Assembly: GCA_934667095.1 (NCBI GenBank)
Contig: CAKULE010000003.1
Coordinates: 62,001-126,000 of the forward strand
Length of the DNA stretch: 64,000 nt
Reading direction: 5' to 3'
Source: an uncultured Oscillospiraceae bacterium
GTDB lineage: Bacteria; Bacillota; Clostridia; Oscillospirales; Oscillospiraceae
Below the pieces are notes generated by a model. It had not been told where the DNA came from and made no database searches. It saw nothing but the letters and a program-made list of their open reading frames with translations. How positions within the stretch are numbered: the first letter of the stretch is position 1; each line of letters begins with the position of its first letter. Below are positions 35,003 to 43,657 of this stretch, in pieces. The position numbers and the translations under genes were made by a program.

Positions 35003-35031
35003 AAGCCCCCGGGCCAGCAGCCCGGGGGCTT
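35003..35031. terminator. Bidirectional terminator between the GNAT gene and aspS
   Basis: AAGCCCCCGGG and CCCGGGGGCTT flank a seven-base loop, with T-rich stretches on both sides. It serves aspS and the convergent GNAT gene. Confidence 0.85.
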
Positions 35032-35034
35032 GTT

Positions 35035-36816
35035 TTACGCTTCGGTTTCTTCCTCTCTGGCGGTGCAGGCGATGCTCAGCTCGTCCAGCTGGGCCTGTGT
35101 GACGAAGGACGGGGCGTTCATCATCACGTCCTGGGCGTTCTTGTTCATGGGGAAGGGGATGATCTCCCGGATGGAGTCCTCGCCGGCCAGCAGCATGACC
35201 ATGCGGTCCACGCCGGGGGCGATGCCCGCGTGGGGGGGCGCGCCGTAGGTGAAGGCGTTGTACATGGCGGGGAACTTGGCCTTTACGTTGTCCTCGCCCA
35301 GACGGACCAGCTCAAAGGCTTTGACCATGATCTCCGGGTCGTGGTTCCGCACGGCGCCGGAGGACAGCTCCACGCCGTTGCACACCAGGTCGTACTGGTC
35401 GGCGGTGATGGTCAGGGGGTCTATCTCGCCGCGCTCCGCGGCCAGCAGGGTCTTCAGCCCGCCCTTGGGCATGGAGAAGGGGTTGTGGCAGAACTCCAGC
35501 TCGCCGGACTCGTCGCCGATCTCGTACATGGGGAAGTCCACGATCCAGCAGAACTCGTAGCGCTCCTTGTCCATGTGGCCCTCGCAGGCCGCGCCGAAGG
35601 TCTTGATGAGCACGCCGGCGGACTTGGTGGCGTACTGGCCCGCCGCCGCCACCACCAGCGTGTTGGGCTTGAGGGTCAGCACCTTGGAAAGCGCGTCCTT
35701 CATGGGGGCGACGAACTTGGCGATGCCGCCGGCCAGCTCACCGTTCTCATCCACCTTGAACCAGTAGGCCTTCGAGCCGGACTGCACCTCGCAGTCGGTG
35801 AGCAGCTTCTCCACCTGCTTGCGGGTCAGGGCGCAGTCGGTGATGTCGATCATCTTGACGGTCTGGCCCTTGAGAGCCTCGAACTCGCAGTCAGCGAACA
35901 GGTCGGTGACGTTTTTGCACGTCAGGTCGATACGCAGGTCGGGCTTGTCCGAGCCATACGTCTCCATGGCGGTGTTGTATGGGATGCGGCGGAAGGGGGC
36001 GGCGGAGGCCACGTTGTACGTGCCGAACTTGGCGAAGATGGGGGGCAGCACGTCCTCCAGCACGGCGAAGATGTCGTCCTGGGTGGCGAAGGCCATCTCC
36101 ATATCCAGCTGGTAGAACTCGCCGGGGGAGCGGTCGCCGCGGGCGTCCTCATCCCGGAAGCAGGGGGCGATCTGGAAGTAGCGGTCGAAGCCGGAGGTCA
36201 TCAGCAGCTGCTTGAACTGCTGGGGGGCCTGAGGCAGGGCGTAGAACTTGCCGGGGTGCTTGCGGCTGGGCACCAGATAGTCCCGGGCACCCTCGGGGGA
36301 GGAGGCGGTGAGGATGGGGGTGGTGATCTCCAGGAAGCCCTCCGCCTGCATGGCGGCCCGGAGGGCGGCCACCACGTTGCAGCGCAGAATGATGTTCTTC
36401 TTGACCTCGGGGTTGCGCAGGTCGAGGTAGCGGTACTTCAGCCGCTGGGCCTCGTCGGCCTCCCGGCTGCGGTTGATCTGGAAGGGGAGCTCGCTGTGGG
36501 TGCAGCGGCCCAGCACCTCCACCTTGGCGGGGACCACCTCGATGTCGCCGGTGGGCAGCTTCGGGTTCTTGCTGTCCCGCTCCCGCACCACGCCGGAGAC
36601 GGAAATGGTGGACTCCTTGGTGATGGCCTTGAAGGTGTTCACCATTTCCTCGCTCTCGGCCACCACCTGTGTGGTGCCGTAGAAGTCGCGGATCACCACG
36701 AAGGCCAGACTGGCGGAGACCACACGGACGTTCTCCATCCAGCCGACAATGGTCACTTCCTGCCCCACGTGCTCCATACGGAGTTCGCCGCAGGTGTGCG
36801 TTCTGGACTGAAACAT
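35035..36816 (-). CDS. aspS: Aspartyl-tRNA synthetase
   Basis: Class IIb synthetase, 593 aa. It has the OB-fold anticodon domain (THTCGELR, VTIVGWMENVR), motif 2 FRDEDARGDRSPGEFYQLD, the bacterial GAD insertion and motif 3 GIAPGVDRMVMLLAG. It lies downstream of hisS. Discriminating or not cannot be decided here; gatCAB is not in the window. Confidence 0.96.
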   Translation of the reverse strand: MFQSRTHTCGELRMEHVGQEVTIVGWMENVRVVSASLAFVVIRDFYGTTQVVAESEEMVNTFKAITKESTISVSGVVRERDSKNPKLPTGDIEVVPAKVEVLGRCTHSELPFQINRSREADEAQRLKYRYLDLRNPEVKKNIILRCNVVAALRAAMQAEGFLEITTPILTASSPEGARDYLVPSRKHPGKFYALPQAPQQFKQLLMTSGFDRYFQIAPCFRDEDARGDRSPGEFYQLDMEMAFATQDDIFAVLEDVLPPIFAKFGTYNVASAAPFRRIPYNTAMETYGSDKPDLRIDLTCKNVTDLFADCEFEALKGQTVKMIDITDCALTRKQVEKLLTDCEVQSGSKAYWFKVDENGELAGGIAKFVAPMKDALSKVLTLKPNTLVVAAAGQYATKSAGVLIKTFGAACEGHMDKERYEFCWIVDFPMYEIGDESGELEFCHNPFSMPKGGLKTLLAAERGEIDPLTITADQYDLVCNGVELSSGAVRNHDPEIMVKAFELVRLGEDNVKAKFPAMYNAFTYGAPPHAGIAPGVDRMVMLLAGEDSIREIIPFPMNKNAQDVMMNAPSFVTQAQLDELSIACTAREEETEA

Positions 36817-36868
36817 AGTAAAATCAACTCCATTTTGTATAATCTATAAAAAATATTGCTATCTGGAA

Positions 36869-38230
36869 TCACTTTTCCACGATGGGGGCCAGCTTTTGCA
36901 GCTCTGTCAGCTTGGCCTGCACCAGCTCCGCAGCCTGCTCCGGAGTGGCGAGGGTCTGTTCGCCGGTGACCATGTTTTTCAGGGAGATCTTGCCCTGGGC
37001 AATCTCGTCCTCGCCCAGCAGGGCGGCGAAGGGGACGTGCAGCTTATCGGCGTAGCTCATCTTCGCCTTGAATTTTTTGGGCTCGGTATAGAGCTGAGCC
37101 CGGATGCCGCTGGCGCGCAGGGCGGTGGCGAAAGAGATGGCGGGGGAGAGGTCCTCCGTCATGGGCAGCACCAGCACGTCGGCGGGGGCGGTGAGCAGCT
37201 CGGGGTTGAGCATGCCCTGCTCCTCCAGCACGTAGAACAGGCGGGTCAGGCCGATGGAGATGCCCACGCCGGGCAGCTGCTTGTCGGTGTAGAACTCGGC
37301 CAGATTGTCGTACCGGCCGCCGGAGCAGACGGAGCCCACCTCCGGGTGGTCCAGCAAGGTGGTCTCGTAGACGGTGCCGGTGTAGTAATCCAGACCCCGG
37401 GCGATGGTGAGGTCTACGGCGAAGTTGTCCTCGGGCACGCCGAAGGCGGCCAGATACTTCACCACGGTGTTCAGCTCATCCAACCCGAGGTCGAAGACCT
37501 CATTCCGGCCCCGGTAGCACTCCAGTGCGGAAAGGACCTCGGCATTGGTGCCCTTGATGGCGATGAAGGTCAGGATCTCGTCCGCCTGACCGGCGGTGAG
37601 GCCGGTCTCCTCGCCCATGAGGAGCTCCTTCACCTTGTCCGGGCCGATCTTGTCCAGCTTGTCCACGGTGCGCATGATGTCGGCGGACTTGTCCGTCAGG
37701 CCCAGCATGGCGTAGAAGCCGTTGAGCAGCTTGCGGTTGTTTACCCGAATCTGGAACCGGCGCAGGCCCAGCGAGGTAAAGGTCTGGTAGATGATGGAGG
37801 GGATCTCCGCCTCGTTGGCAATGTCCAGCTTGCCGTCGCCGATGATGTCGATGTCCGCCTGATAGAACTCCCGGAAGCGGCCCCGCTGGGCCCGCTCCCC
37901 CCGGTAGACCTTGCCGATCTGCAGACGGCGGAAGGGGAAGGCCAACTCGGCATAGTGCAGGGCCACATATTTGGCCAGCGGCACGGTGAGGTCAAAGCGG
38001 AGGGAGAGGTCGGTGTCGCCCTTGGTGAAGCGGTAGATCTGCTTCTCCGTCTCGCCGCCGGCCTTGGCCAGCAGCACTTCGGAGGCCTCGATCACCGGGG
38101 TGTCCAGCGGCGTGAAACCGTAGAGGGAATAGGAACGGCGGATCAGCTCCAGCATACGGTCGAACTGCACCTGCTTTTCCGGCAGCAATTCCATGAAGCC
38201 GGAGAGCGTGCGGGGTTTTTGTTTGGTCAT
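36869..38230 (-). CDS. hisS: Histidyl-tRNA synthetase
   Basis: Class IIa synthetase, 453 aa. Motif 2 contains KVYRGERAQRGRFREFYQ, the histidine-A signature is ARGLDYYTGTVYE, and motif 3 GVGISIGLTRLF is present. A C-terminal anticodon domain follows. It is read together with aspS and is controlled by a T-box leader upstream. Confidence 0.96.
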   Translation of the reverse strand: MTKQKPRTLSGFMELLPEKQVQFDRMLELIRRSYSLYGFTPLDTPVIEASEVLLAKAGGETEKQIYRFTKGDTDLSLRFDLTVPLAKYVALHYAELAFPFRRLQIGKVYRGERAQRGRFREFYQADIDIIGDGKLDIANEAEIPSIIYQTFTSLGLRRFQIRVNNRKLLNGFYAMLGLTDKSADIMRTVDKLDKIGPDKVKELLMGEETGLTAGQADEILTFIAIKGTNAEVLSALECYRGRNEVFDLGLDELNTVVKYLAAFGVPEDNFAVDLTIARGLDYYTGTVYETTLLDHPEVGSVCSGGRYDNLAEFYTDKQLPGVGISIGLTRLFYVLEEQGMLNPELLTAPADVLVLPMTEDLSPAISFATALRASGIRAQLYTEPKKFKAKMSYADKLHVPFAALLGEDEIAQGKISLKNMVTGEQTLATPEQAAELVQAKLTELQKLAPIVEK

Positions 38231-38299
38231 AGCGATTGCTCCTTGTATAGTGATAATGACTTATTACAGATTGGAATGGAAATTTGGGGGAGTGGAGGT

Positions 38300-38545
38300 A
38301 AAATAAATGCTCTCATCCCATAGACCAATGGGACGAGAGCATGGCAAAGCAGACTCCCGTGGTGCCACCCACGTTCAGCCGGCGGCATGCCGGCCCTCTG
38401 GCCTTCTGGTGCGGGAAGGGGACCGCGCCCGTCTCCGGGCCCGCTCCGCCGGCGTCTTTCCCGCGCGCCTGCCGCAGGCCCCTTTCAGCCGTGGGGGCCG
38501 TCTCTGTCCGGCGGTGTGGGCGGTACTCATCCGGCGTCAACGCGG
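38300..38545 (-). promoter_or_regulatory. T-box riboswitch controlling hisS-aspS
   Basis: Minus-strand leader in the 329-bp gap upstream of hisS. The T-box AACGTGGGTGGCACCACGGG lies at 38356-38375. Its variable base is C, which would not pair with A73 but does suit the 3' region of tRNA-His, whose discriminator differs from most tRNAs. A strong terminator (ATGCTCTC / GAGAGCAT, 38307-38343, U-rich tail 38300-38306) follows. The Stem I AGTA and AGAGA-like elements are visible near 38525 and 38500, but I could not place the CAC/CAT specifier with certainty. Confidence 0.85.
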
Positions 38546-38559
38546 TGATGCCGCTGGGC

Positions 38560-38973
38560 TCAGACCTTCAGCGGTGTGGTGGGGCGCAGAACGGTGCGCC
38601 AGTCCAGATCGCCCCGGGCCAGACCGTGAATGAGCATTTCGGCGGTGGCCACGTTGGTGGCGAAGGGGACGTTGTGCTGGTCGCACAGGCTGGAGATGTA
38701 GCGCAGGTCCCGCTCCAGCTCGTCGGAGTTGGGGTCGTTGAAAAACAGCACCATGTCGATCTCATCGTAAGCGATGCGGGCGCCGATCTGCTGGCTGCCG
38801 CCGTGGGCGTGGGACAGGAACAGCTGCACCGGCAGGCCGGTGGCCTCTGCCACCAGGTGGCCCGTGCGGTTGGTGGCGCAGACGGTGTGCTTGGAGAGGA
38901 TGCCGCAGTAGGCGATGCAGAACTGCACCATCAGCTCCTTCTTGTTGTCATGGCTCATCAGGGCAATATTCAT
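38560..38973 (-). CDS. Methylglyoxal-synthase-like protein with altered active site
   Basis: A 137-aa MGS-fold protein. ALMSHDNKKELM (H8), FATNVATAE and the DLDWR tail place it with clostridial MgsA. Yet the phosphate-binding TGTTG reads TNRTG. The catalytic GGDQQ reads GGSQQ (Ser60 for E. coli Asp71), and the stretch carrying His98 is NDPNSDELERDL with no His. Canonical conversion of dihydroxyacetone phosphate to methylglyoxal therefore looks doubtful. Situated after minD as in many Clostridia. Confidence 0.8.
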   Translation of the reverse strand: MNIALMSHDNKKELMVQFCIAYCGILSKHTVCATNRTGHLVAEATGLPVQLFLSHAHGGSQQIGARIAYDEIDMVLFFNDPNSDELERDLRYISSLCDQHNVPFATNVATAEMLIHGLARGDLDWRTVLRPTTPLKV

Positions 38974-38998
38974 GATTGTATCATCCTTTCGGCAGAAT

Positions 38999-39733
38999 TC
39001 AGTGCAGGCGCAGCAGGGGGACCTTCCGGCCCAGCAGGCGGCGTGCGATGTTCAGGTAGGCGGGGGCGGCTCCCCGGCAGGTCATGAGGATCAGGGGCTC
39101 CCCGGCGGCGGCCGCCACGGTGACGTTGGGGTCCTCCGGTACGACCCCCAGCAGGGGCAGGCCGGCAGTGTCCATGGCGGAGTCGATGGAGGTGCGCAGC
39201 TTTTGGATCAGCTTGGGCTGCACCCGGTTCATCACCAGATGGAGCTCCTTCACCTGCGGCAGCAGCTCGGCGACGGTGCGCTGGGCGTCCCGCAGGGCGG
39301 CGGGGTCGGTGGCGGAGACCAGGACAGCCCGGTCCGCCGCGGCCATGGCCAGCTGGAAGCCGTCTCCCAGCCCCGCGGGGGAGTCCATGAAGATGAAGTC
39401 GAAGCAGTCCCGGGCATCATCCACCAGAGCCTTGAAGGCTGTGAGGTCCGGATCGTCCAGCACCAGCGGCGCGGTGAGCAGGTACAGGCCCCGGATGTCC
39501 GGGTGGGCAGTGACGGCGGTGAGGAGGGGGCAGCGGTGTTCCATCACGTCGCTGAAGTCCATCACGGCCAGATCGGCCAGACCCAGCGCCAGATCAAGGT
39601 TTCGCAGACCGATGTCCAGATCGATGCACAGCACCCGGTAGCCCAGCGCGGCGAGGCAGGAGGCCACGCCCGCGGTCAGGGAGGTTTTACCCGTGCCGCC
39701 TTTTCCGGAGGTGATCATCACGGAGATACCCAT
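38999..39733 (-). CDS. minD: MinD/ParA-family ATPase
   Basis: Deviant-Walker ATPase, 244 aa: KGGTGKTSL, IDLDIGLRNLDLALG and the MinD-type DSPAGLGDGF. It would place the division site with MinC. The C-terminus (ARRLLGRKVPLLRLH) could be a short membrane-binding amphipathic helix. The ATG at 39733 has AAAGGAGGG upstream. MinC and MinE are not in the window, although minC-minD-minE-rodA-mgsA is the usual clostridial order, so only the minD-mgsA pair is left here. Confidence 0.85.
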   Translation of the reverse strand: MGISVMITSGKGGTGKTSLTAGVASCLAALGYRVLCIDLDIGLRNLDLALGLADLAVMDFSDVMEHRCPLLTAVTAHPDIRGLYLLTAPLVLDDPDLTAFKALVDDARDCFDFIFMDSPAGLGDGFQLAMAAADRAVLVSATDPAALRDAQRTVAELLPQVKELHLVMNRVQPKLIQKLRTSIDSAMDTAGLPLLGVVPEDPNVTVAAAAGEPLILMTCRGAAPAYLNIARRLLGRKVPLLRLH

Positions 39734-39754
39734 AGTCTGCCCTCCTTTCCTCAA

Positions 39755-39783
39755 AGCATATCATAATCCCACAAAGTTGGCAA
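39755..39783 (-). promoter_or_regulatory. Promoter of minD
   Basis: On the minus strand TTGCCA (39778-39783), 17-bp gap, TATGCT (39755-39760), 22 nt before the minD ATG. Confidence 0.65.
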
Positions 39784-39831
39784 GAGATGTTTGGGAGATT
39801 CACACAAAAAGTTTTCGCTCTTCACATTGGT

Positions 39832-40545
39832 TCAGAGGGGCGTTTTCTGAATTTTTGCCCATCTGCGGGGATAACGGGCCGGAGTCGGACCCTTTTTGCC
39901 AATCACGGCCACCCGGTGGGTTACATTGATGTGGGGGATGGCGTAGTCGTGGCAGCCCAGCAGCTCGCCGCCCAGTGCTGCGATAGCGTGAGATGCGGCA
40001 TCCAGCTCGGGGCCGCACTCGGTGGATTTCATGGACAGAAAACGGCCGCCCACCTTGACAAAGGGAAGGCACAGCTCGCTGAGTACCCGCAGGTCGGCCA
40101 CTGCCCGGGCGCTGGCGAAGTCGAACTGCTCCCGCAGGGCGGGGTCCAGCCCGGCCTCCTCCGCTCGGCCGTGGATGGTGCGCACGCCGGTGAGGCCCAG
40201 CTCCGCCGCAACGCCGTCCAGCCAGTCCAGCCGCTTCTGCAGGCTGTCCAGCAGAGTGAGCTCCAGTGTGGGGCAGAGGATCTTCAGCACCATGCCGGGG
40301 AAGCCCGCGCCGGTGCCCACGTCAATGAGGGCCTTGCCCTGTAGCCGGCCGCAGTCCAGCAGGGGGGCGCAGTCCAGCATGTGCAGGGTGGCCACATCCT
40401 TGGGGTCGGTGATGGCCGTCAGGTTCATCACCTGATTCTGCTGCAGGAGCAGCTCCCCATAGCGGGCCAGCTTGTCTGGTGCGTCGGCGGGGACAGAGCC
40501 CGCGAGGCCCAGAGTTTCCAGCCCCGAGGCGATCAGTTCTCTCAT
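39832..40545 (-). CDS. rsmG: 16S rRNA (guanine527-N7)-methyltransferase RsmG (GidB)
   Basis: SAM-dependent methylation of G527 in 16S rRNA, 237 aa. NLTAITDPKDVATLHMLDC, IDVGTGAGFPG and LDSLQKRLDWL are typical, as is SARAVADLRVL. It is the last gene of the parA-to-rsmG minus-strand stretch and lies 4 nt after a small membrane protein gene. It lies away from its usual partner mnmG. Confidence 0.95.
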   Translation of the reverse strand: MRELIASGLETLGLAGSVPADAPDKLARYGELLLQQNQVMNLTAITDPKDVATLHMLDCAPLLDCGRLQGKALIDVGTGAGFPGMVLKILCPTLELTLLDSLQKRLDWLDGVAAELGLTGVRTIHGRAEEAGLDPALREQFDFASARAVADLRVLSELCLPFVKVGGRFLSMKSTECGPELDAASHAIAALGGELLGCHDYAIPHINVTHRVAVIGKKGPTPARYPRRWAKIQKTPL

Positions 40546-40549
40546 GGCG

Positions 40550-40939
40550 TCACCCCGCGAAGGCGGCGATGAGCGCCGGCAGGCCCAGCAGCAGGCCGAA
40601 GGCCGCTGCAGCCGCGCAGAGCACCACGACGATCACGGTCATCACCATGCCGCCGGGGGCGGTTCCCTTGGTCTGCCGATAGATGGCGGTCACCGCGGCG
40701 GCCGCCGCTACGGGCACCAGAAACAGGGGGAAGGTGCCCGCCAGAGACCGGCCTGGGCAGTAGAGCGAGAAGGTGATGATACCGAGGAACATCAGGGCGT
40801 AGGCAATGCCCATCCACGCGGCGATGCGCTTCTCCACGCTGGCGGGGACGAAGGGCTCCTTTTCCTTCTCAAGTTCCTCCTCGGGCAGGGAGGGCTGAGG
40901 GTCCAACTCGTCCTCAGGGCGCTTGGACTGGTCGCTCAT
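40550..40939 (-). CDS. Small membrane protein of unknown function
   Basis: 129 aa. An acidic, Glu/Pro-rich N-terminus (1-38) is followed by three hydrophobic segments (about 42-60, 69-85, 97-126). No family is recognised. It overlaps mscL by 4 nt and lies 4 nt before rsmG. Confidence 0.65.
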   Translation of the reverse strand: MSDQSKRPEDELDPQPSLPEEELEKEKEPFVPASVEKRIAAWMGIAYALMFLGIITFSLYCPGRSLAGTFPLFLVPVAAAAAVTAIYRQTKGTAPGGMVMTVIVVVLCAAAAAFGLLLGLPALIAAFAG

Positions 40940-41385
40940 TTCTGCTGCTCCTTGAGCAGATCACGGATCTCCATCAGCAGCTTCTCCTCGTTGGAGGGCT
41001 CAGGCGCGGCGGGGGCGGCAGCCTCCTCCTCGGCCTTCTTGTGCTTCTCGGCCATCTCGTGGGCCTTGTTGAAGCCTTTCACGATGGCGAACACCACCAG
41101 CGCCACCAGAATGAAGTCGATGACGGTGCCGAGGAAGGTGCCGAAGCCCAGTGTGATGGCTTCCTTCACCACGGTGTCGCCGTCCATGACGGCCTCGCGG
41201 ACCACGATGTTCAGGGCGGTCATATCCCGGGCGCCCACGATCCAGCCGATGAAGGGCATCAGCAGGTCGTTCACCAGAGAGCTGGTGATCTTTCCGAAGG
41301 CGGTGGCGATGATGACGCCGACAGCCATGTCCAGCACGTTGCCGCGCATGATAAAGTCTTTAAATTCCTTGACAAGCCTTTTCAT
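40936..41385 (-). CDS. mscL: Large-conductance mechanosensitive channel MscL
   Basis: Pentameric tension-gated channel that releases solutes on hypo-osmotic shock. FKDFIMRGNVLDMAVGVIIATAFG is the S1/TM1 region, TM2 is FILVALVVFAIVKGF, and a charged cytoplasmic helix ends with LLMEIRDLLKEQ. 149 aa, complete. Confidence 0.95.
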   Translation of the reverse strand: MKRLVKEFKDFIMRGNVLDMAVGVIIATAFGKITSSLVNDLLMPFIGWIVGARDMTALNIVVREAVMDGDTVVKEAITLGFGTFLGTVIDFILVALVVFAIVKGFNKAHEMAEKHKKAEEEAAAPAAPEPSNEEKLLMEIRDLLKEQQK

Positions 41386-41420
41386 AACGTATAATCCCTC
41401 TCGAAAATTACTGTCTGTAT

Positions 41421-42725
41421 TTATCCCTTGGGGATCAGGACCTCAGTGCCGCCCATATAGGGGCGCAGCACGGCGGGGATCTTTACGGAGCCGTCGGCCT
41501 GCAGGTTGTTCTCCAGGAAGGCGATGAGCATGCGGGGAGGAGCCACCACGGTGTTGTTCAGGGTGTGGGGCAGGTACATCTTGCCGTCCTCGCCCTTGAC
41601 GCGGATCTTCAGGCGGCGGGCCTGGGCGTCGCCCAGGTTGGAGCAGGAGCACACCTCGAAATACTTCTGCTGGCGGGGGCTCCAGGCCTCGATGTCGCAG
41701 GACTTGACCTTCAGGTCGGCCAGGTCGCCGGAGCAGCACTCCAACTGGCGCACAGGGATGTCCATGGAGCGGAACAGCTCCACGGAGTAGCGCCACATCT
41801 GCTCGTACCACTTCATGGAGTCCTCGGGCTTGCAGACCACGATCATCTCCTGCTTCTCGAACTGGTGGATGCGGTAGACGCCGCGCTCCTCAATGCCGTG
41901 GGCGCCCTTTTCCTTGCGGAAGCAGGGGGAGTAGGAGGTGAGGGTCTGGGGCAGGGTGGACTCGGGCAGGATCTGGTCAATGAACTTGCCGATCATGGAG
42001 TGCTCGCTGGTGCCGATGAGATAGAGGTCTTCGCCCTCAATCTTGTACATCATGGCATCCATGTCGGTCTGGCTCATGACGCCCTCCACCACGTTGCCGT
42101 GGATCATGAAGGGGGGGATGCAGAAGATAAAGCCCTTGTTGATCATGAAATCCCGGGCGTAGGCCAGCACGGCCTCGTGCAGGCGGGCAATGTCGCCCAT
42201 GAGGTAGTAGAACCCAGCGCCGGATACCCGGCCGGCGGAGTCCAGATCGATGCCGTTGAAGGACTCCATGATCTCGGTGTGGTAGGGGACCTCAAACTCG
42301 GGCACCACGGGCTCGCCAAAGCGCTGGACCTCCACGTTATAGCTGTCGTCGGGGCCGATGGGCACGGAGGGGTCAATGATGTTGGGGATGACAAGCATGA
42401 TCTTGCGGATCTCCTTGGCCAGCTCGTCCTCCAGCACCTCCAGCTCGGCCAGCCGGTCGGCGTTGGCCTTCACCTTGGCCTTGGCCTCCTCAGCCTCGGC
42501 CAGCTTGGAGGGGTCCTTCTTGGCCTGCCCCATGAGCATACCCACCTGCTTGGACAGGGTGTTGCGGCTGGCCCGGAGCTCGTTGGCCTCGGTCATGGCG
42601 GCGCGGTTGCGGGCGTCCAGCTCCAGCACCTGATCTACCAGCGGCAGCTTCTCGTCTTGAAACTTCTTCTTGATGTTTTCCTTGACAATGTCCGGGTTAT
42701 CGCGGATAAATTTGATATCTAACAT
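41421..42725 (-). CDS. serS: Seryl-tRNA synthetase
   Basis: Class II synthetase, 434 aa. N-terminal coiled-coil arm (about 30-105), then the catalytic core with TSEHSMIG, CFRKEKGAHG, HQFEKQEMIVVCKP and the C-terminal NNTVVAPPRMLIAFLEN. Located 27 nt after parB and probably read with it. No T-box is visible. Confidence 0.96.
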   Translation of the reverse strand: MLDIKFIRDNPDIVKENIKKKFQDEKLPLVDQVLELDARNRAAMTEANELRASRNTLSKQVGMLMGQAKKDPSKLAEAEEAKAKVKANADRLAELEVLEDELAKEIRKIMLVIPNIIDPSVPIGPDDSYNVEVQRFGEPVVPEFEVPYHTEIMESFNGIDLDSAGRVSGAGFYYLMGDIARLHEAVLAYARDFMINKGFIFCIPPFMIHGNVVEGVMSQTDMDAMMYKIEGEDLYLIGTSEHSMIGKFIDQILPESTLPQTLTSYSPCFRKEKGAHGIEERGVYRIHQFEKQEMIVVCKPEDSMKWYEQMWRYSVELFRSMDIPVRQLECCSGDLADLKVKSCDIEAWSPRQQKYFEVCSCSNLGDAQARRLKIRVKGEDGKMYLPHTLNNTVVAPPRMLIAFLENNLQADGSVKIPAVLRPYMGGTEVLIPKG

Positions 42726-42751
42726 GAAATTTGACTTCCTCTCTCGAAAGG

Positions 42752-43636
42752 TTATTGTTGTTTGGTTTCACGTGAAACGGAGAGCCCTTCCAGCAGATCC
42801 AGCAGGGCGTTCAGGTCGTCAGTATCGTAGAATTCCAGCTCCAGCTTGCCTTTTTTCTTGCCGGCGCTGATGGTGACCCTGCGGCCCAGCCGGCCGGAGA
42901 GGGACTTTTCCACCTCTGCGATGTAGATGCGGTTAGGGTCGTCCTTCTTTTCCCGGGCCTTGGGCGGGGCGAGGGTGAATTTTTTAGCCCCGGCCTCCGC
43001 CTGCCGGACGCTGAGCCCCTGCTGCACGATGAGCTCCGCAAAGGCGGTCTGGGCGGCCTCGCCCTCCACCATAAGGACGGCCCGGCCGTGGCCGGCGGTG
43101 AGCTTGCCCTCGATGAGCATCTGGCGCACCTCGGGGGGCAGGGCGGTGAGCCGCAGGGCGTTGGTGACGGCGGGGCGGGACTTGCCCATCCGCCGGGCCA
43201 CTTCCTCCTGCGTCATGCCGTAGTCGGTGAGGAGCACCTGATAGCCCTCGGCCTCTTCCATGGGGTTCAGATCCTCCCGCTGGAGGTTTTCGATGAGGCC
43301 GATCTCCATGACCTTCTTGTCGTCGGCCTCGATGATCACGGCGGGGACCTCGGTGAGGCCCGCCAGCCGGGCGGCCCGCCAGCGGCGCTCGCCGGCGATG
43401 ATCTGGTAATAGCCGGAGCTCAGCCGGCGGACGGTGAGGGGTTGGATGACTCCATGCTCCCGGATGGAGTCGGCCAGATCGGCCAGCGCCTCCTCGTCGA
43501 AGTGCTTGCGGGGCTGATTGAGGCCAGGCTCCACCTGTGACACGGGAAGAAAGACCGAGCCGGCCTCCTGAGTCTGAAGGGCGGCGTCCCCCATGAGGGC
43601 GCCGAGCCCACGGCCCAGACCTTTGGCGTTTGCCAT
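42752..43636 (-). CDS. parB: Chromosome segregation protein ParB (Spo0J)
   Basis: CTP-dependent clamp that loads at parS and recruits SMC, 294 aa. It has the KGLGRGLGALMGD N-terminus that contacts ParA, the GERRWRA CTP-binding box, NLQREDLNPMEEA and the HTH (TQEEVARRMGKSRPAVTNALRL). A parS site overlaps its last codons. It lies 21 nt after parA. Confidence 0.96.
   Translation of the reverse strand: MANAKGLGRGLGALMGDAALQTQEAGSVFLPVSQVEPGLNQPRKHFDEEALADLADSIREHGVIQPLTVRRLSSGYYQIIAGERRWRAARLAGLTEVPAVIIEADDKKVMEIGLIENLQREDLNPMEEAEGYQVLLTDYGMTQEEVARRMGKSRPAVTNALRLTALPPEVRQMLIEGKLTAGHGRAVLMVEGEAAQTAFAELIVQQGLSVRQAEAGAKKFTLAPPKAREKKDDPNRIYIAEVEKSLSGRLGRRVTISAGKKKGKLELEFYDTDDLNALLDLLEGLSVSRETKQQ
42764..42779. 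promoter_or_regulatory. parS site inside the 3' end of parB
   Basis: GGTTTCACGTGAAACG contains the perfect 14-bp palindrome GTTTCACGTGAAAC. It encodes the VSRET end of ParB, as in Bacillus, where a parS site also lies inside spo0J. Confidence 0.92.
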
Positions 43637-43657
43637 AGCAGTGTTCCTTTCTATCTA

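Noticed and set aside
40472..41527. Plus-strand 351-codon frame over mscL and the small membrane gene
   Set aside because: It overlaps clearly conserved mscL on the other strand and has no family signature.
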